The notes under the pieces are model-generated. The model saw only the letters and a list, made by a program, of their open reading frames with translations, had not been told where the DNA came from and searched no databases. This document shows, in pieces, positions 27,483 to 36,389 of a DNA stretch of 64,000 nt. Location: positions 1 to 64,000 of the forward strand of contig NZ_JAQQWS010000002.1 of NCBI RefSeq assembly GCF_028610675.1, given 5' to 3'. This DNA is from Alkalihalobacillus pseudalcaliphilus (lineage in GTDB: Bacteria > Bacillota > Bacilli > Bacillales > Bacillaceae_D). Within the stretch, counting starts at the first letter, position 1, and every line of letters starts with the position of its first letter. A program made the position numbers and the translations under genes.

Positions 27483-28355
27483 TTATTTAACAAAACCAAG
27501 AAGCATTTCACGAATCATTTTGCTCGCTGTGATCTGAGTTTGTTCAGAGTGGTCATAAATTGGAGCAACCTCTACTAAATCCGAACCAACGACTTGGACC
27601 TCAGATTGTGCAATAGCCACGATCGCATCCAATAACTCTTTGGATGTAATTCCGCCAGCTTCAGCAGTACCCGTGCCTGGGGCGTGAGCTGGATCTAATA
27701 CATCGATGTCAATTGTCACATAAACCGGTCGGCCAGCTAGCTTTGGTAATACTTGTCGTAAAGGCTCCAATACTTCAAATTTGAACATATTCATGCCGGA
27801 GTCTTTAGCAAATTGAAACTCTTCACGCATTCCAGAACGGATACCAAATGAATATACATTTTCCGCGCCAATTAACGAGCAAGCTTTTCGGATGGGCGTC
27901 GAATGAGATAATACTTCTCCTTCATATTCCTCTCGTAAATCAGCATGTGCATCAAAATGCAAAATCGCGACATCCGGATGTTTTTTATGAATGGCTTTAA
28001 ATATAGGCCATGAAAGTAAATGCTCACCACCCAAACCAAGTGGGTACTTTCCATCAGCTAATAGCTTATCAACAAAATCCTCAACCATATCTAAGCTTTT
28101 CTTTGCATTGCCAAAAGGAAATGGAATATCACCTGCATCAAAATAAGCAACTTCCTCTAAGTGTTTGTCCATATAAGGGCTGTATTCCTCTAAACCTAAT
28201 GAAGCTTCACGAATTTTAGCTGGACCAAATCTTGAACCAGGACGGAATGATACGGTCCAATCCATGGGCATTCCATAAATAACCGCTTGACTTTCTTCAT
28301 ATGTTGCTCGACTCATGATAAAAACTTTCCCAGAGTATGATTCATCAAATCGCAT
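27483..28355 (-). CDS. speB: Agmatinase
   Basis: A 290-residue ureohydrolase converting agmatine to putrescine and urea with two manganese ions. All metal ligand motifs are intact: GGEHLLS (about residues 107-113), LHFDAHADLR and TIDIDVLDPAHAPGTGTAEAG is split here as TIDIDVLDPA with GTGTAEAGG after it. It is the second gene of the speE-speB operon, 14 bp after speE, the same pair as ywhF-ywhG in B. subtilis. Confidence 0.96.
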   Translation of the reverse strand: MRFDESYSGKVFIMSRATYEESQAVIYGMPMDWTVSFRPGSRFGPAKIREASLGLEEYSPYMDKHLEEVAYFDAGDIPFPFGNAKKSLDMVEDFVDKLLADGKYPLGLGGEHLLSWPIFKAIHKKHPDVAILHFDAHADLREEYEGEVLSHSTPIRKACSLIGAENVYSFGIRSGMREEFQFAKDSGMNMFKFEVLEPLRQVLPKLAGRPVYVTIDIDVLDPAHAPGTGTAEAGGITSKELLDAIVAIAQSEVQVVGSDLVEVAPIYDHSEQTQITASKMIREMLLGFVK

Positions 28356-28369
28356 ATCTCAGTACTCCT

Positions 28370-29197
28370 TTATTTCAGTAAATCCGCAACAAATTTAGGT
28401 AGTGCAAACGCGGCATTATGAAGTTCTTTTGTATAATACTTTGTATCGATTTCATGGAAACGTTCATCAGCAATTTTTAACGGATCGTGTTTTTTAGAAC
28501 CGATTGTAAATGTCCATAAACCACTTGGATAAGTTGGAATGTTGGCTGTGTAAAGATTCGTTATTGGGAAAATTTCCTTCACATCGTTGTAGACTTGTGT
28601 AATTAAAGCTTGGTGGAACCATGGGTTGTCTGTTTGGGCAACAAAAATACCGTCTTCCTTTAAAGCTTTAGCAATACCTACATAGAAACCTTTTTCAAAT
28701 AATTTCACTGCTGGTCCAACTGGCTCTGTTGAATCTACCATAATGACATCGTACGCATTTTCAGATTCAGCAATATGCATGAAACCATCGGCTACTTGCA
28801 CATCAACACGGGCATCATCTAATGCTCCTGCAATGGAAGGTAAAAATTTCTTTGAGTATTCAATAACTTTTCCATCAATTTCAACAAGTGTCGCTTTTTC
28901 AACGGAAGGATGCTTTAATACCTCACGAATGACGCCACCATCTCCTCCACCAACTACTAAAACATGCTTCGGGTTAGGGTGTGTAAATAACGGGACATGG
29001 GCAACCATTTCATGATAAACAAACTCATCTTTTTCTGTAGTCATAACCATGCCATCAAGTAAAAGCATATTCCCAAATTCTTCTGTCTCAACAACATCTA
29101 ATTGCTGAAAATCTGTCTTTTCTGAATGCAATGTGCGCTTAATACGTGCTGTGATACCAAAGTTCTCTGTTTGTTTTTCTGTAAACCATAATTCCAT
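28370..29197 (-). CDS. speE: Spermidine synthase
   Basis: A 275-residue aminopropyltransferase making spermidine from putrescine and decarboxylated SAM. It starts MELWFTEKQTENFGI and carries the SAM-binding VLVVGGGDGGVIREVLKHPS, VEIDGKVIEYSKKF and the catalytic region IMVDSTEPVGPA, all typical. ATG 29197 follows GAGGTG; a GTG nine bases upstream is part of that site. It precedes speB, so putrescine formation and spermidine synthesis are co-transcribed. Confidence 0.96.
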   Translation of the reverse strand: MELWFTEKQTENFGITARIKRTLHSEKTDFQQLDVVETEEFGNMLLLDGMVMTTEKDEFVYHEMVAHVPLFTHPNPKHVLVVGGGDGGVIREVLKHPSVEKATLVEIDGKVIEYSKKFLPSIAGALDDARVDVQVADGFMHIAESENAYDVIMVDSTEPVGPAVKLFEKGFYVGIAKALKEDGIFVAQTDNPWFHQALITQVYNDVKEIFPITNLYTANIPTYPSGLWTFTIGSKKHDPLKIADERFHEIDTKYYTKELHNAAFALPKFVADLLK

Positions 29198-29379
29198 TTC
29201 AATCACCTCGATTATATATTTCTTCTTTATCGTTTTAAATAAACGTTTAATTAAGAATTCTCATTTGAAAAGTGCGTAAGAAAAAGCTGCCCAAAAAAGA
29301 TTGGACAACAAGAGAAAGTATATAACAAAAGTGCTAAAAAGCAAATGAAATCTTTTTAGGATGCGTGTTTTATTTTGGG

Positions 29380-29632
29380 TGAAAGTTGGTGCGAATATAG
29401 TGCACGACTCGTCGCTACCGAAAATGATGCTCCGCATCCTGAGGGGTGGCGCTGAGCTAACTGGCTACGCCAGTGGATCTTAGCTCTGCCACTAGGTCCC
29501 GCGGGAGTCTCCGCATAACTCGCCCGCTTGGGTTACAGTTAATCTCAAGGTAATCATTATCCCAAAAGTGACTTTCATTCCTGTTGGTGATGAGTTGCTT
29601 TGCAAGTCATCATGGCAGTTTTGTATGAAAGT
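29380..29632 (+). repeat. Dispersed structured repeat, copy A
   Basis: About 250 bp starting GAAAGTTGGTGCG and ending TATGAAAGT. The 5' module contains nested stems (GTGGC/GCCAC, GAGCTAA/TTAGCTC, CTGGC/GCCAG) inside an outer arm ending CCCGCGGGAGTCTCC. The 3' 62-nt module (29571-29632) has terminal arms ACTTTCAT/ATGAAAGT and an inner stem TGATGA/TCATCA plus TTGC/GCAA. Related copies are at 41724, 47729 and 58371 (reverse). DNA from 29633 to 29880 has further hairpins (CTTCACG/CGTGAAG, AGCCAAG/CTTGGCT) and a partial TGGCGAAG hairpin near 29809; no gene. Confidence 0.85.
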
Positions 29633-29914
29633 CTAATGCCTGATGCTCATTTTTCGAAATAACTTGACATACGGTTTTGAATGGTGTTTCGATTTTCAAA
29701 ACTTCACGCAGTGACGTGAAGTAGCCAAGCGAGCTTGGCTAACGGTCCAAAAAAGCTTGGATTTTAGACACTAATCCTGATGGGTTACTACTCTCTCTTT
29801 TTTGTTGGTGGCGAAGTGGATGAGGCTTCGACTTGTGATTTTTTAAGTTCGCTCTGGGCATGGGGGAACGTTCCATCAAAGAGTTCTAAACGGTAAAATC
29901 GCGGCGGAGCTCAG

Positions 29915-30600
29915 ATTACGCTTTTGCTCGGGCTTCCTAACTCTTTTTCAGCTCGCAACCCCGCGATTCAGCTTTTGCTCGGGCTTTCTCCCTCTTTTCC
30001 AGCTCGTAACCCCGTGATTCAGCTTTTGCTCGGGCTTTCTTCTCCTTTTTCAGCTCACAACCCCGTGATTCAGCGTTTGCTCGGGCTTTCTCCCTCTTTT
30101 CCAGCTCGTAATCCCGTGATTCAGCGTTTGCTCGGGCTTCCTAACTCTTTTTCGGCTCGCAACCCCGTGATTCAGCTTTTGCTCGGGCTTTCTTCTCCTT
30201 TTTCAGCTCGCAACCCCGCGATTCAGCTTTTGCTCGGGCTTCCTAACTCTTTTTCGGCTCGCAACCCCGCGATTCAGCTTTTGCTCGGGCTTTCTCCCTC
30301 TTTTCCAGCTCGTAACCCCGTGATTCAGCGTTTGCTCGGGCTTCCTTCTCTTTTTCTGCTCGCAACCCCGTGATTCAGCGTTTGCTCGGGCTTTCTTCTC
30401 CTTTTTCAGCTCACAACCCCGTGATTCCGTGTTTGCTCGGGCTTCCTTCTCTTTTTTCTGCTCGCAACCCCGTGATTCAGCTTTTGCTCGGGCTTCCTAA
30501 CTCTTTTTCAGCTAGCAAACCCCGCGATTCAGCGTTTACTCGTGCTTCCTCTCCCCTTTTCAACTCGTAACCCTGCCATTCCGCTTTGGCTCGCTACCGC
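29915..30600. repeat. 51-bp tandem repeat array (array 2)
   Basis: Thirteen or so units, starting at 29920, 29971, 30022 and onward in 51-bp steps, with one 50-bp unit near 30328. The consensus begins GCTTTTGCTCGGGCTT, continues with a CTCTTTTTC-type stretch, then AGCTCGCAACCCCGTGATTCA. The plus strand is pyrimidine-rich. Alternating subtypes (CTAACTC, CTCCCTC, TTCTCCT in the variable part) recur, suggesting multi-unit duplication. The last unit is degenerate. Because 51 is a multiple of three, a frame stays open across it, but there is no start signal and no sign of a real protein. Confidence 0.93.
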
Positions 30601-30818
30601 TTAGTCATACACTATATTCTTGTTAGTGATGGCTGCAGGTCACATCAATAATTACTTGTTGGCAGATGTTTAAAAATGCCTTCATTTACCAATCCTAATA
30701 AAAAGTCTTTTTGTATGACGGTTCGTGTTGATAATCCGGTACGGTTACTTACTCAACGCCATTGAATGTCATACCTTATTGGTTATTTATTATATTTGGA
30801 ACGGTTGAGGTGTTCGTT

Positions 30819-32924
30819 ATGCAAGTGGTTGTTAGTCGAAGGTCACGGCGACGTAAAAGTTTATTCCGAAGAAGCTTTCGTCTCCTTTTAATAGGGTTGC
30901 TGCTTGTGGCGGCTAGTGCGATCGCTTTGCTTTCTTATACGAGAATGCTTGGAGCCCCTAACCTTGAAGTATCGCAAACGACGTTCATTTATAGTGAAGA
31001 TGGAGAGGTAATTGGAGAAAGTCATAGTGGTCAAAATCGTTACCCTGTTGAGTTAAGTTATATGGATACCGACATTATTCATGCAACGATCGCTGTTGAA
31101 GATAGGCGCTTTTATGAGCACCTTGGCTTTGATCCAAAACGAATTGGTGGTGCTATCGTTGCCAATCTTAAATCAGGGGCTAAATCTCAAGGGGCAAGTA
31201 CAATTACCCAACAATATGCCCGTAACCTTTATTTAAGTCATGAAAAAACATGGAAGCGTAAGTGGAACGAGCTACTTTATTCCCTACAACTTGAAATGAA
31301 CCTCGAAAAGGATGACATTCTCGAGGGTTATTTAAATACCGTTTATTATGGTCACGGGGCTTATGGTGTAGAGGCAGCGGCTGAATATTATTTTGATAAA
31401 AAATCAAATGATCTGTCTGTGGCCGAGGCAAGTATGCTTGCGGGAATTCCTAAAGGTCCAACTTATTACGCTCCTACAGGGGATAATTTTAATGAAAGCA
31501 CTCAAACAGGACGCGCCAAAGAACGGCAATGGGTTGTCCTCCAGTCAATGGTGGCAAATGGCAACTTAACTTCTAAGGAGGCAGAAGAAGCCTTTCAAGA
31601 AAACTTAACGATTACGGAAACAAAACCGGTCTCTACAGAAAGAGTTGGACCGTTTTTTCAAGATATCGTTGAAGAGGAAATCTTAAATAAGGGTATTCTG
31701 GAGCCTAGTCAGTGGAATGCAGGTGGCTTTAAAGTTTTCACAACATTGGATACGAAGATGCAAAAATCGGCTGAAGCTCAAATTGAAAATGAGTTAGTTG
31801 ACCCAGACGTACAGATTGGCTTTATGGCAATGGATCCTACCACAGGGGATGTAAAAGCTCTTGTGGGCGGTAGAACCTATGAGGGTAAGGGTAGTTTCGA
31901 CCGTGCTATTGAGGCGAGAAGGCAGCCCGGCTCGACTTTAAAGCCTTTTCTCTATTATGCAGCCCTTGAGAATGGCTACACGCCAACTACTACATTAAAG
32001 AGTGAAAAAACGGGTTTCCTTTACCCAAATGGGGATAAAACGAAGGAAAGTGATTATTATTGGCCCAATAATTTTAATACAAGATTTGCTGATGATTATA
32101 TTACCATGATTCAAGCATTGGCCTACTCAGACAATATCTATGCACTGAAAACGCATTACTCAATCGGTTTTGATAAGTTGGCAGATATAGCCACTCGTGT
32201 TGGTATCGAAACGAATATTAGCACAAGCAATCCCTCTGCCGCACTTGGTACAACGGAAATAACTTTATTAGAGCTCGTTACAGGATATAGCACTTTCGCT
32301 AATGGTGGCGATCGGGTTCAACCTCGCTTTATTACAAAAATCGAGACGATGAGTGGGAAAATCATTTATGAAAATCCTGTTGTAAAAGAAGCTGACGTTT
32401 TAGACGAAAATCTTACGTTCATTATGACGGATGTTATGAAGTCGATGTTTGATCGGAGGTTGAATGATTATACGTCTGTGACAGGCGGTTCTATCGCTAC
32501 ATTGCTCGATCGACCTATCGCAGGTAAGTCAGGATCGACGGAATTTGACAGCTGGATGATTGGTTATACGCCACAGCTTGTAACCGGCGTTTGGACCGGT
32601 TTTGATTATGGGAAAAAGCTTGATTCTCAAAATGCCCAAGTACCGAAGCAAATATTTGCAAAATTTATGAGAGAAGGCCTACAAGGAGATTTAAAATTAC
32701 AGTTCCACCAGCCAAAAGGTGTGACTGCTCTAGAAATTGATCCTTTTACTGGTTATCTACATTCCGAATCTTGTCCGGGTCCTGCGAGGCTGACTTATTT
32801 TGTTCCCGGGACGGAACCTAAAGAAACATGTCCGAGTGATCAAGATGATCTGGAAGAGTCCATTGAAGAAAATGCCGAAACGAAAGAAAGCTTCTTGGAG
32901 CGCTTTTTGAAGTGGTTCCAATAA
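30819..32924 (+). CDS. pbpG: Class A penicillin-binding protein (PbpG/PBP2d-like)
   Basis: A 701-residue bifunctional peptidoglycan synthase. After one membrane helix (about residues 18-40) comes a glycosyltransferase-51 domain with the catalytic EDRRFYEHLGFDP and GASTITQQYARNLYL. The transpeptidase domain has SxxK in PGSTLKPF, SxN in YSDNIYAL and KSGSTEFDSW as the KTG-like box. It extends the glycan strand and crosslinks stem peptides. ATG 30819 is preceded by GAGGTG; a TTG at 30762 has no such signal. Position next to speE/ywhD matches B. subtilis pbpG (ywhE), a forespore-expressed PBP. Confidence 0.93.
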   Translation: MQVVVSRRSRRRKSLFRRSFRLLLIGLLLVAASAIALLSYTRMLGAPNLEVSQTTFIYSEDGEVIGESHSGQNRYPVELSYMDTDIIHATIAVEDRRFYEHLGFDPKRIGGAIVANLKSGAKSQGASTITQQYARNLYLSHEKTWKRKWNELLYSLQLEMNLEKDDILEGYLNTVYYGHGAYGVEAAAEYYFDKKSNDLSVAEASMLAGIPKGPTYYAPTGDNFNESTQTGRAKERQWVVLQSMVANGNLTSKEAEEAFQENLTITETKPVSTERVGPFFQDIVEEEILNKGILEPSQWNAGGFKVFTTLDTKMQKSAEAQIENELVDPDVQIGFMAMDPTTGDVKALVGGRTYEGKGSFDRAIEARRQPGSTLKPFLYYAALENGYTPTTTLKSEKTGFLYPNGDKTKESDYYWPNNFNTRFADDYITMIQALAYSDNIYALKTHYSIGFDKLADIATRVGIETNISTSNPSAALGTTEITLLELVTGYSTFANGGDRVQPRFITKIETMSGKIIYENPVVKEADVLDENLTFIMTDVMKSMFDRRLNDYTSVTGGSIATLLDRPIAGKSGSTEFDSWMIGYTPQLVTGVWTGFDYGKKLDSQNAQVPKQIFAKFMREGLQGDLKLQFHQPKGVTALEIDPFTGYLHSESCPGPARLTYFVPGTEPKETCPSDQDDLEESIEENAETKESFLERFLKWFQ

Positions 32925-32933
32925 ACCAACATG

Positions 32934-32973
32934 CATCAATGAGTGGGTATACCAACACTTGTTGATGTTTTTT
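32934..32973 (+). terminator. Intrinsic terminator after pbpG
   Basis: Stem CATCAA / TTGATG with inner GTG/CAC pairing, followed by TTTTTT, 10 bp after the stop codon. A second large inverted repeat at about 32990-33033 (arms around TTGGTTAATTTAACCA) has no T run. The rest of the 32974-33230 gap shows no gene. Confidence 0.75.
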
Positions 32974-33230
32974 ATGGCATAAAACAATAAAAGAGCTGTC
33001 TCTTGGTTAATTTAACCAGAAGAAACAACTCTTCGTGTCCTAGTATAACGTGATATTATACGTATCAAGTTTACCCCCTCTGAGGCAAAAGCTCAAGTGA
33101 AGGAGTGAAGTTTCAAAAACCGTTCATATTTATTTTGGATTACATCTTGACTTTCGCATACGGATTCGTTCGAAATAGACAAACTACCCTTTTTAATAAA
33201 GGTGTCATTGTTTTTGAACTTTTAGAGCTG

Positions 33231-33755
33231 TTATTTCAGCAGTGATTTTTTTAGCTCTTCTTCAGAATGGTTCCACATAGCTTCATTATGATTCTTGAGA
33301 AAATCCGCTAGAAGATGACGGGATTTTTGATCCATATGTTCAACAATCAGCTTCCCTTTTAACGATTTATCCATGTTATTTACGTGTTCAGGTAAACTCT
33401 TATACCCTCGGCGTATTTCTGTATCTACAGTCATTTCACAACCCGTTACCCCTCCGTAATAAGGCTTACTGTCTTTGTGTAAAATCGTAACCCAAACAAG
33501 CCAGTAGAGCTTGCCATTTGGCACTTTATCTTTTTCTTTTAAAAATTTAATTCTTCTTTCTACTTGAGACCTCGCGTGAAGTGCCCCCATATCTACAAAC
33601 ACATCTGATTCTGCTGGATCAACAAATACAGGTGTGACGTTATCAAGATTTAATGTTCCTGCTCCATAACCTTTATGACCATCTAATGAATCATTGCTTA
33701 AGATATTAAAAGATGTTTTTTTCTTTTTGATATTATCGTTGTTTAATAAATCCAT
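33231..33755 (-). CDS. YwhD family protein
   Basis: A 174-residue soluble protein of the YwhD family, of unknown function. It starts MDLLNNDNIKKKKTSFNILS and contains DSLDGHKGYGAGTLNLDNV, GALHARSQVERRIKFL and PYYGGVTGCEMTVD. The ATG at 33755 has AGAGAGG upstream; the open frame extends to 33902 without start signals and into repeat DNA. Synteny (pbpG then ywhD then ywhB) matches B. subtilis. Confidence 0.9.
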   Translation of the reverse strand: MDLLNNDNIKKKKTSFNILSNDSLDGHKGYGAGTLNLDNVTPVFVDPAESDVFVDMGALHARSQVERRIKFLKEKDKVPNGKLYWLVWVTILHKDSKPYYGGVTGCEMTVDTEIRRGYKSLPEHVNNMDKSLKGKLIVEHMDQKSRHLLADFLKNHNEAMWNHSEEELKKSLLK

Positions 33756-33845
33756 GAAGTACCAACCTCTCTTTACGAATTTTCCTAGCACTATCGTTTC
33801 TAACATTTTATCACAGACCTTGGTGAGATACACATGGTTCGCTTT

Positions 33846-33886
33846 CTTTTTGTTGGTGGCGAAGCGTATCAGCTTCGCCATGTGGG
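33846..33886. repeat. Isolated hairpin module of the dispersed repeat family
   Basis: Conserved TTTTTGTTGG followed by a perfect 9-bp stem TGGCGAAGC / GCTTCGCCA with loop GTATCA. It is a solitary copy of the repeat core seen at 29803, 41963, 61205 and elsewhere. The surrounding 33756-34188 gap is AT-rich with no gene. Confidence 0.7.
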
Positions 33887-34188
33887 TATATGTGGACGTC
33901 AACTATCGACTCCTTCTTGTTCTTTTTCTGGCGTGATCCTGTCGACCAAAACTCCTCGCCGAAATCTTTTTAACCTTTTGGGCTTATTTAACGATAAATA
34001 ACGATAGAACCTACACTAATTACAAAAAAATGGTTCATTATAGTATATAGAACTATTTGTCATTATACAGAAGTTATAATTACTTCATTTAATATAATCA
34101 AATGTCACAAAAAAATATGTGGATATTTCGGATAATTAGGATTATAATCATTTTGCTAATAGAAAAATAAGGAAGATTAGGGGGCAAT

Positions 34189-35826
34189 TTGATGATTAAG
34201 AAGTTGGTTATGTTATTTCTACTCATACTTGGAATGACTACCACCATTCCTTTGTATGCAAACGCGGCTGTGAATGAAACAGAATTAAATGCTTTTCTTA
34301 AAGAATTAGAATGGACAAAAGAACAACTGGTGTCCTATTTGGATATAGAATGGGAACACACACTTGATGATTTTGAGTCAGTGGAAGAATTAAGAGACTG
34401 GCTTTCACCTGTCATCGACGAAGAAATCCTTCAACAAATTTTAGATGAATATGGCATCTCCGAATCCTATTTACTTCAATTTTTGAAAGAACAAAATAAA
34501 ACTCTAGCTCATTTTAAGTTTTATGATGATTTGTTTTATTACTTGAGTGATACTCTTGAGATAGATGAGCAACAATTAGCTGAATTTCTTAATGAGCTTA
34601 ATTGGACGGAAGAGGACTTAGAGGAATATCTAGCGACTTGGGGTATGAGTATTTATGAATTTTCTACAGTTGGTCAAATCAAGAATTTTTTAGGTGATTT
34701 ACTTAATGAAGAAAATCTTGATGAGCTTTTATCTGATTACGGATGGACAAGAGCTCAACTTGATGCTCAACTTAAAGCAGACGGTCTTACTTTAGCTGAA
34801 TTTAAATTTTATGACGACTTAAAGGAATATATGTACAGCTTTTTAGAGATTGATGTAGAAGAATTAGCGACATATCTACAATCAATCGGGTTAACTCGTG
34901 ATGAGTTTGACAATTACTTATGGTATCAATATGAACTGACAGTTGATGATTTTCGTACTCTAGAAGAGCTTCAAGACTTTTTAGGTGAACTCCTTACCGA
35001 AGAAAATCTCGTTAATCTTTTAGATGATTATGAGATTACTAGAGATGAATTAGATGAGCTTCTTGCGGAATACGGGTTTACGATTGAAGATTTTATCTTC
35101 TATGATGACTTGGATATGTTCTTATGGGACGTACTCTTACAATGGGATTGGGACTTGGAAGATTTATTAGATGCAGAAACCGCTGCACTTTTCAAACGAA
35201 TTGGCTTAGAAACTTATGAACTTGAGAATATTTTCATCCATCTATTTGAACAACTTGAGGAGTCTCCGTCTTTATGGGATGAAGTAGAAAATCTTTACTA
35301 TTTTCTAGAAGAATATGAAGGTGTCGAGGCAAGTGATTTAAGCATAGCTGAACTCATCCATTTTGCTAAAACAGCTAAATATTATTTAGATGTCTTTCAG
35401 TTTGATGTTTCTTTTGCAATTAGAGAAAATGGAATAGATACACCACTGTCTTTTCAAAACTTGTTAACATTGGCTTCTCTTAATGACGATCAAAAATTAG
35501 TCATCTCTTTATACAGTAAGGGAGGTTCATTATTAGCGGACTTTCTTTTTGATAACGAGTTATTAGGACTTAAACCGCCAACTATTGAAAAGCCGGATGA
35601 GGGCAAGCAACCTTCCAAACCAAAACCGAATCACCCAGAAGTTGAACAGCCTATCAAAGATATTCCGTTAAAAGATCATGATAAGCAAACCTCAACTGAC
35701 AGCGAAAATGGACAAACCTTACCAAATACAGCAACTGAGAATTACACATTTATCTTCATTGGCACAGCTTTACTTGCGTTAGGATTCCTATTATGGACAT
35801 TTCGACGTATTCGTTTTACTCACTAA
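34189..35826 (+). CDS. Acidic cell-surface protein with LPXTA sortase signal
   Basis: A 545-residue exported, wall-anchored protein. A signal peptide (residues 1-27, ending ANAA) is followed by three roughly 95-residue acidic repeats (about residues 33-320). Each repeat carries the blocks LxxFLxELxWTxExLxxYL and FKFYDDL. A helical domain, a Pro/Lys spacer (PSKPKPNHPE) and the cell-wall sorting signal LPNTA follow, then a membrane helix and the basic tail RRIRFTH. The LPXTA form suggests a class D sortase, as for B. subtilis YhcR with YhcS; no sortase is in the window. It fits the NCBI-named 'processed acidic surface protein' family. GGGGG precedes the ATG. Confidence 0.85.
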   Translation: MMIKKLVMLFLLILGMTTTIPLYANAAVNETELNAFLKELEWTKEQLVSYLDIEWEHTLDDFESVEELRDWLSPVIDEEILQQILDEYGISESYLLQFLKEQNKTLAHFKFYDDLFYYLSDTLEIDEQQLAEFLNELNWTEEDLEEYLATWGMSIYEFSTVGQIKNFLGDLLNEENLDELLSDYGWTRAQLDAQLKADGLTLAEFKFYDDLKEYMYSFLEIDVEELATYLQSIGLTRDEFDNYLWYQYELTVDDFRTLEELQDFLGELLTEENLVNLLDDYEITRDELDELLAEYGFTIEDFIFYDDLDMFLWDVLLQWDWDLEDLLDAETAALFKRIGLETYELENIFIHLFEQLEESPSLWDEVENLYYFLEEYEGVEASDLSIAELIHFAKTAKYYLDVFQFDVSFAIRENGIDTPLSFQNLLTLASLNDDQKLVISLYSKGGSLLADFLFDNELLGLKPPTIEKPDEGKQPSKPKPNHPEVEQPIKDIPLKDHDKQTSTDSENGQTLPNTATENYTFIFIGTALLALGFLLWTFRRIRFTH

Positions 35827-35871
35827 TAAGGCATGTGAGAGGTAATTGTATCTTTTTCTTGCTATACTTAC

Positions 35872-35899
35872 ATGAGACTAACCTTGTCGTTAGTCTCAT
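35872..35899 (+). terminator. Intrinsic terminator between the LPXTA gene and ywhB
   Basis: Perfect stem ATGAGACTAA / TTAGTCTCAT followed by TATTTTTTATT on the plus strand. It sits only 33 bp before the ywhB start codon. Confidence 0.85.
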
Positions 35900-35931
35900 T
35901 ATTTTTTATTCATGTATGGAGGTTGTTTGAT

Positions 35932-36117
35932 ATGCCAATCGTTACTGTTCAAATGTTAGAAGGTCGTACAGATGAGCAAAAGCAACAGTTAGTCGATAAG
36001 GTGACGTTAGCTGTTTCAGAATCTACAGGTGCACCAGTTGAGAAGGTTTCTATTATTATTGAAGAAATGAAGAAAACGAATTATGCTGTCGGTGGCAAAC
36101 GCGCGAGTGAGCTATAG
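35932..36117 (+). CDS. 4-oxalocrotonate tautomerase family protein
   Basis: A 61-residue tautomerase starting MPIVTVQMLEGRTDEQKQQL; after Met removal Pro1 is the catalytic base. Arg (GGKRASEL) and the general fold pattern APVEKVSIIIEEM match the 4-OT/DmpI family and B. subtilis YwhB, which has tautomerase activity of unknown physiological role. ATG 35932 follows GGAGG; a longer frame from 35872 runs through the terminator hairpin. It neighbours the HpaB/LLM oxidation operon, but ywhB is conserved here in relatives without that operon, so a functional link is not implied. The 36118-36389 gap shows nothing convincing. Confidence 0.9.
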   Translation: MPIVTVQMLEGRTDEQKQQLVDKVTLAVSESTGAPVEKVSIIIEEMKKTNYAVGGKRASEL

Positions 36118-36389
36118 CTGCTATAAAAGGTGATCGCGGATATGAAACTTTGTTCGCTATTACCAACATTCACGAGGGATATTCTGTGGAGTGGTGCTGA
36201 TTGGGAATCGGTCACACCGCTAACAATCAGCACTTCACTTCCACACCAAACACCCTTTTTCAATCGTTTACACCAGTGAGGACCACATAGACTTGAATAA
36301 AAATATTCTTCTAAATTTACACTTAAAATAGGATCTAAGCTTGCAATCCATAGTGGTGTATTAAATTTTTCTAGAACCACTTATAAAAT

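Noticed and set aside
29924..30570. Long open frame giving 17-residue repeats (LLGL..ARNPVIQ type)
   Set aside because: It arises because the 51-bp tandem unit is divisible by three and has no stops in that frame. There is no ribosome-binding site, the frame breaks at a 50-bp unit, and the sister arrays with 52-bp units cannot be coding.
36081..36380. 99-codon frame on the minus strand overlapping the end of ywhB
   Set aside because: No ribosome-binding site, overlap with a well-supported gene, and no recognisable protein pattern.
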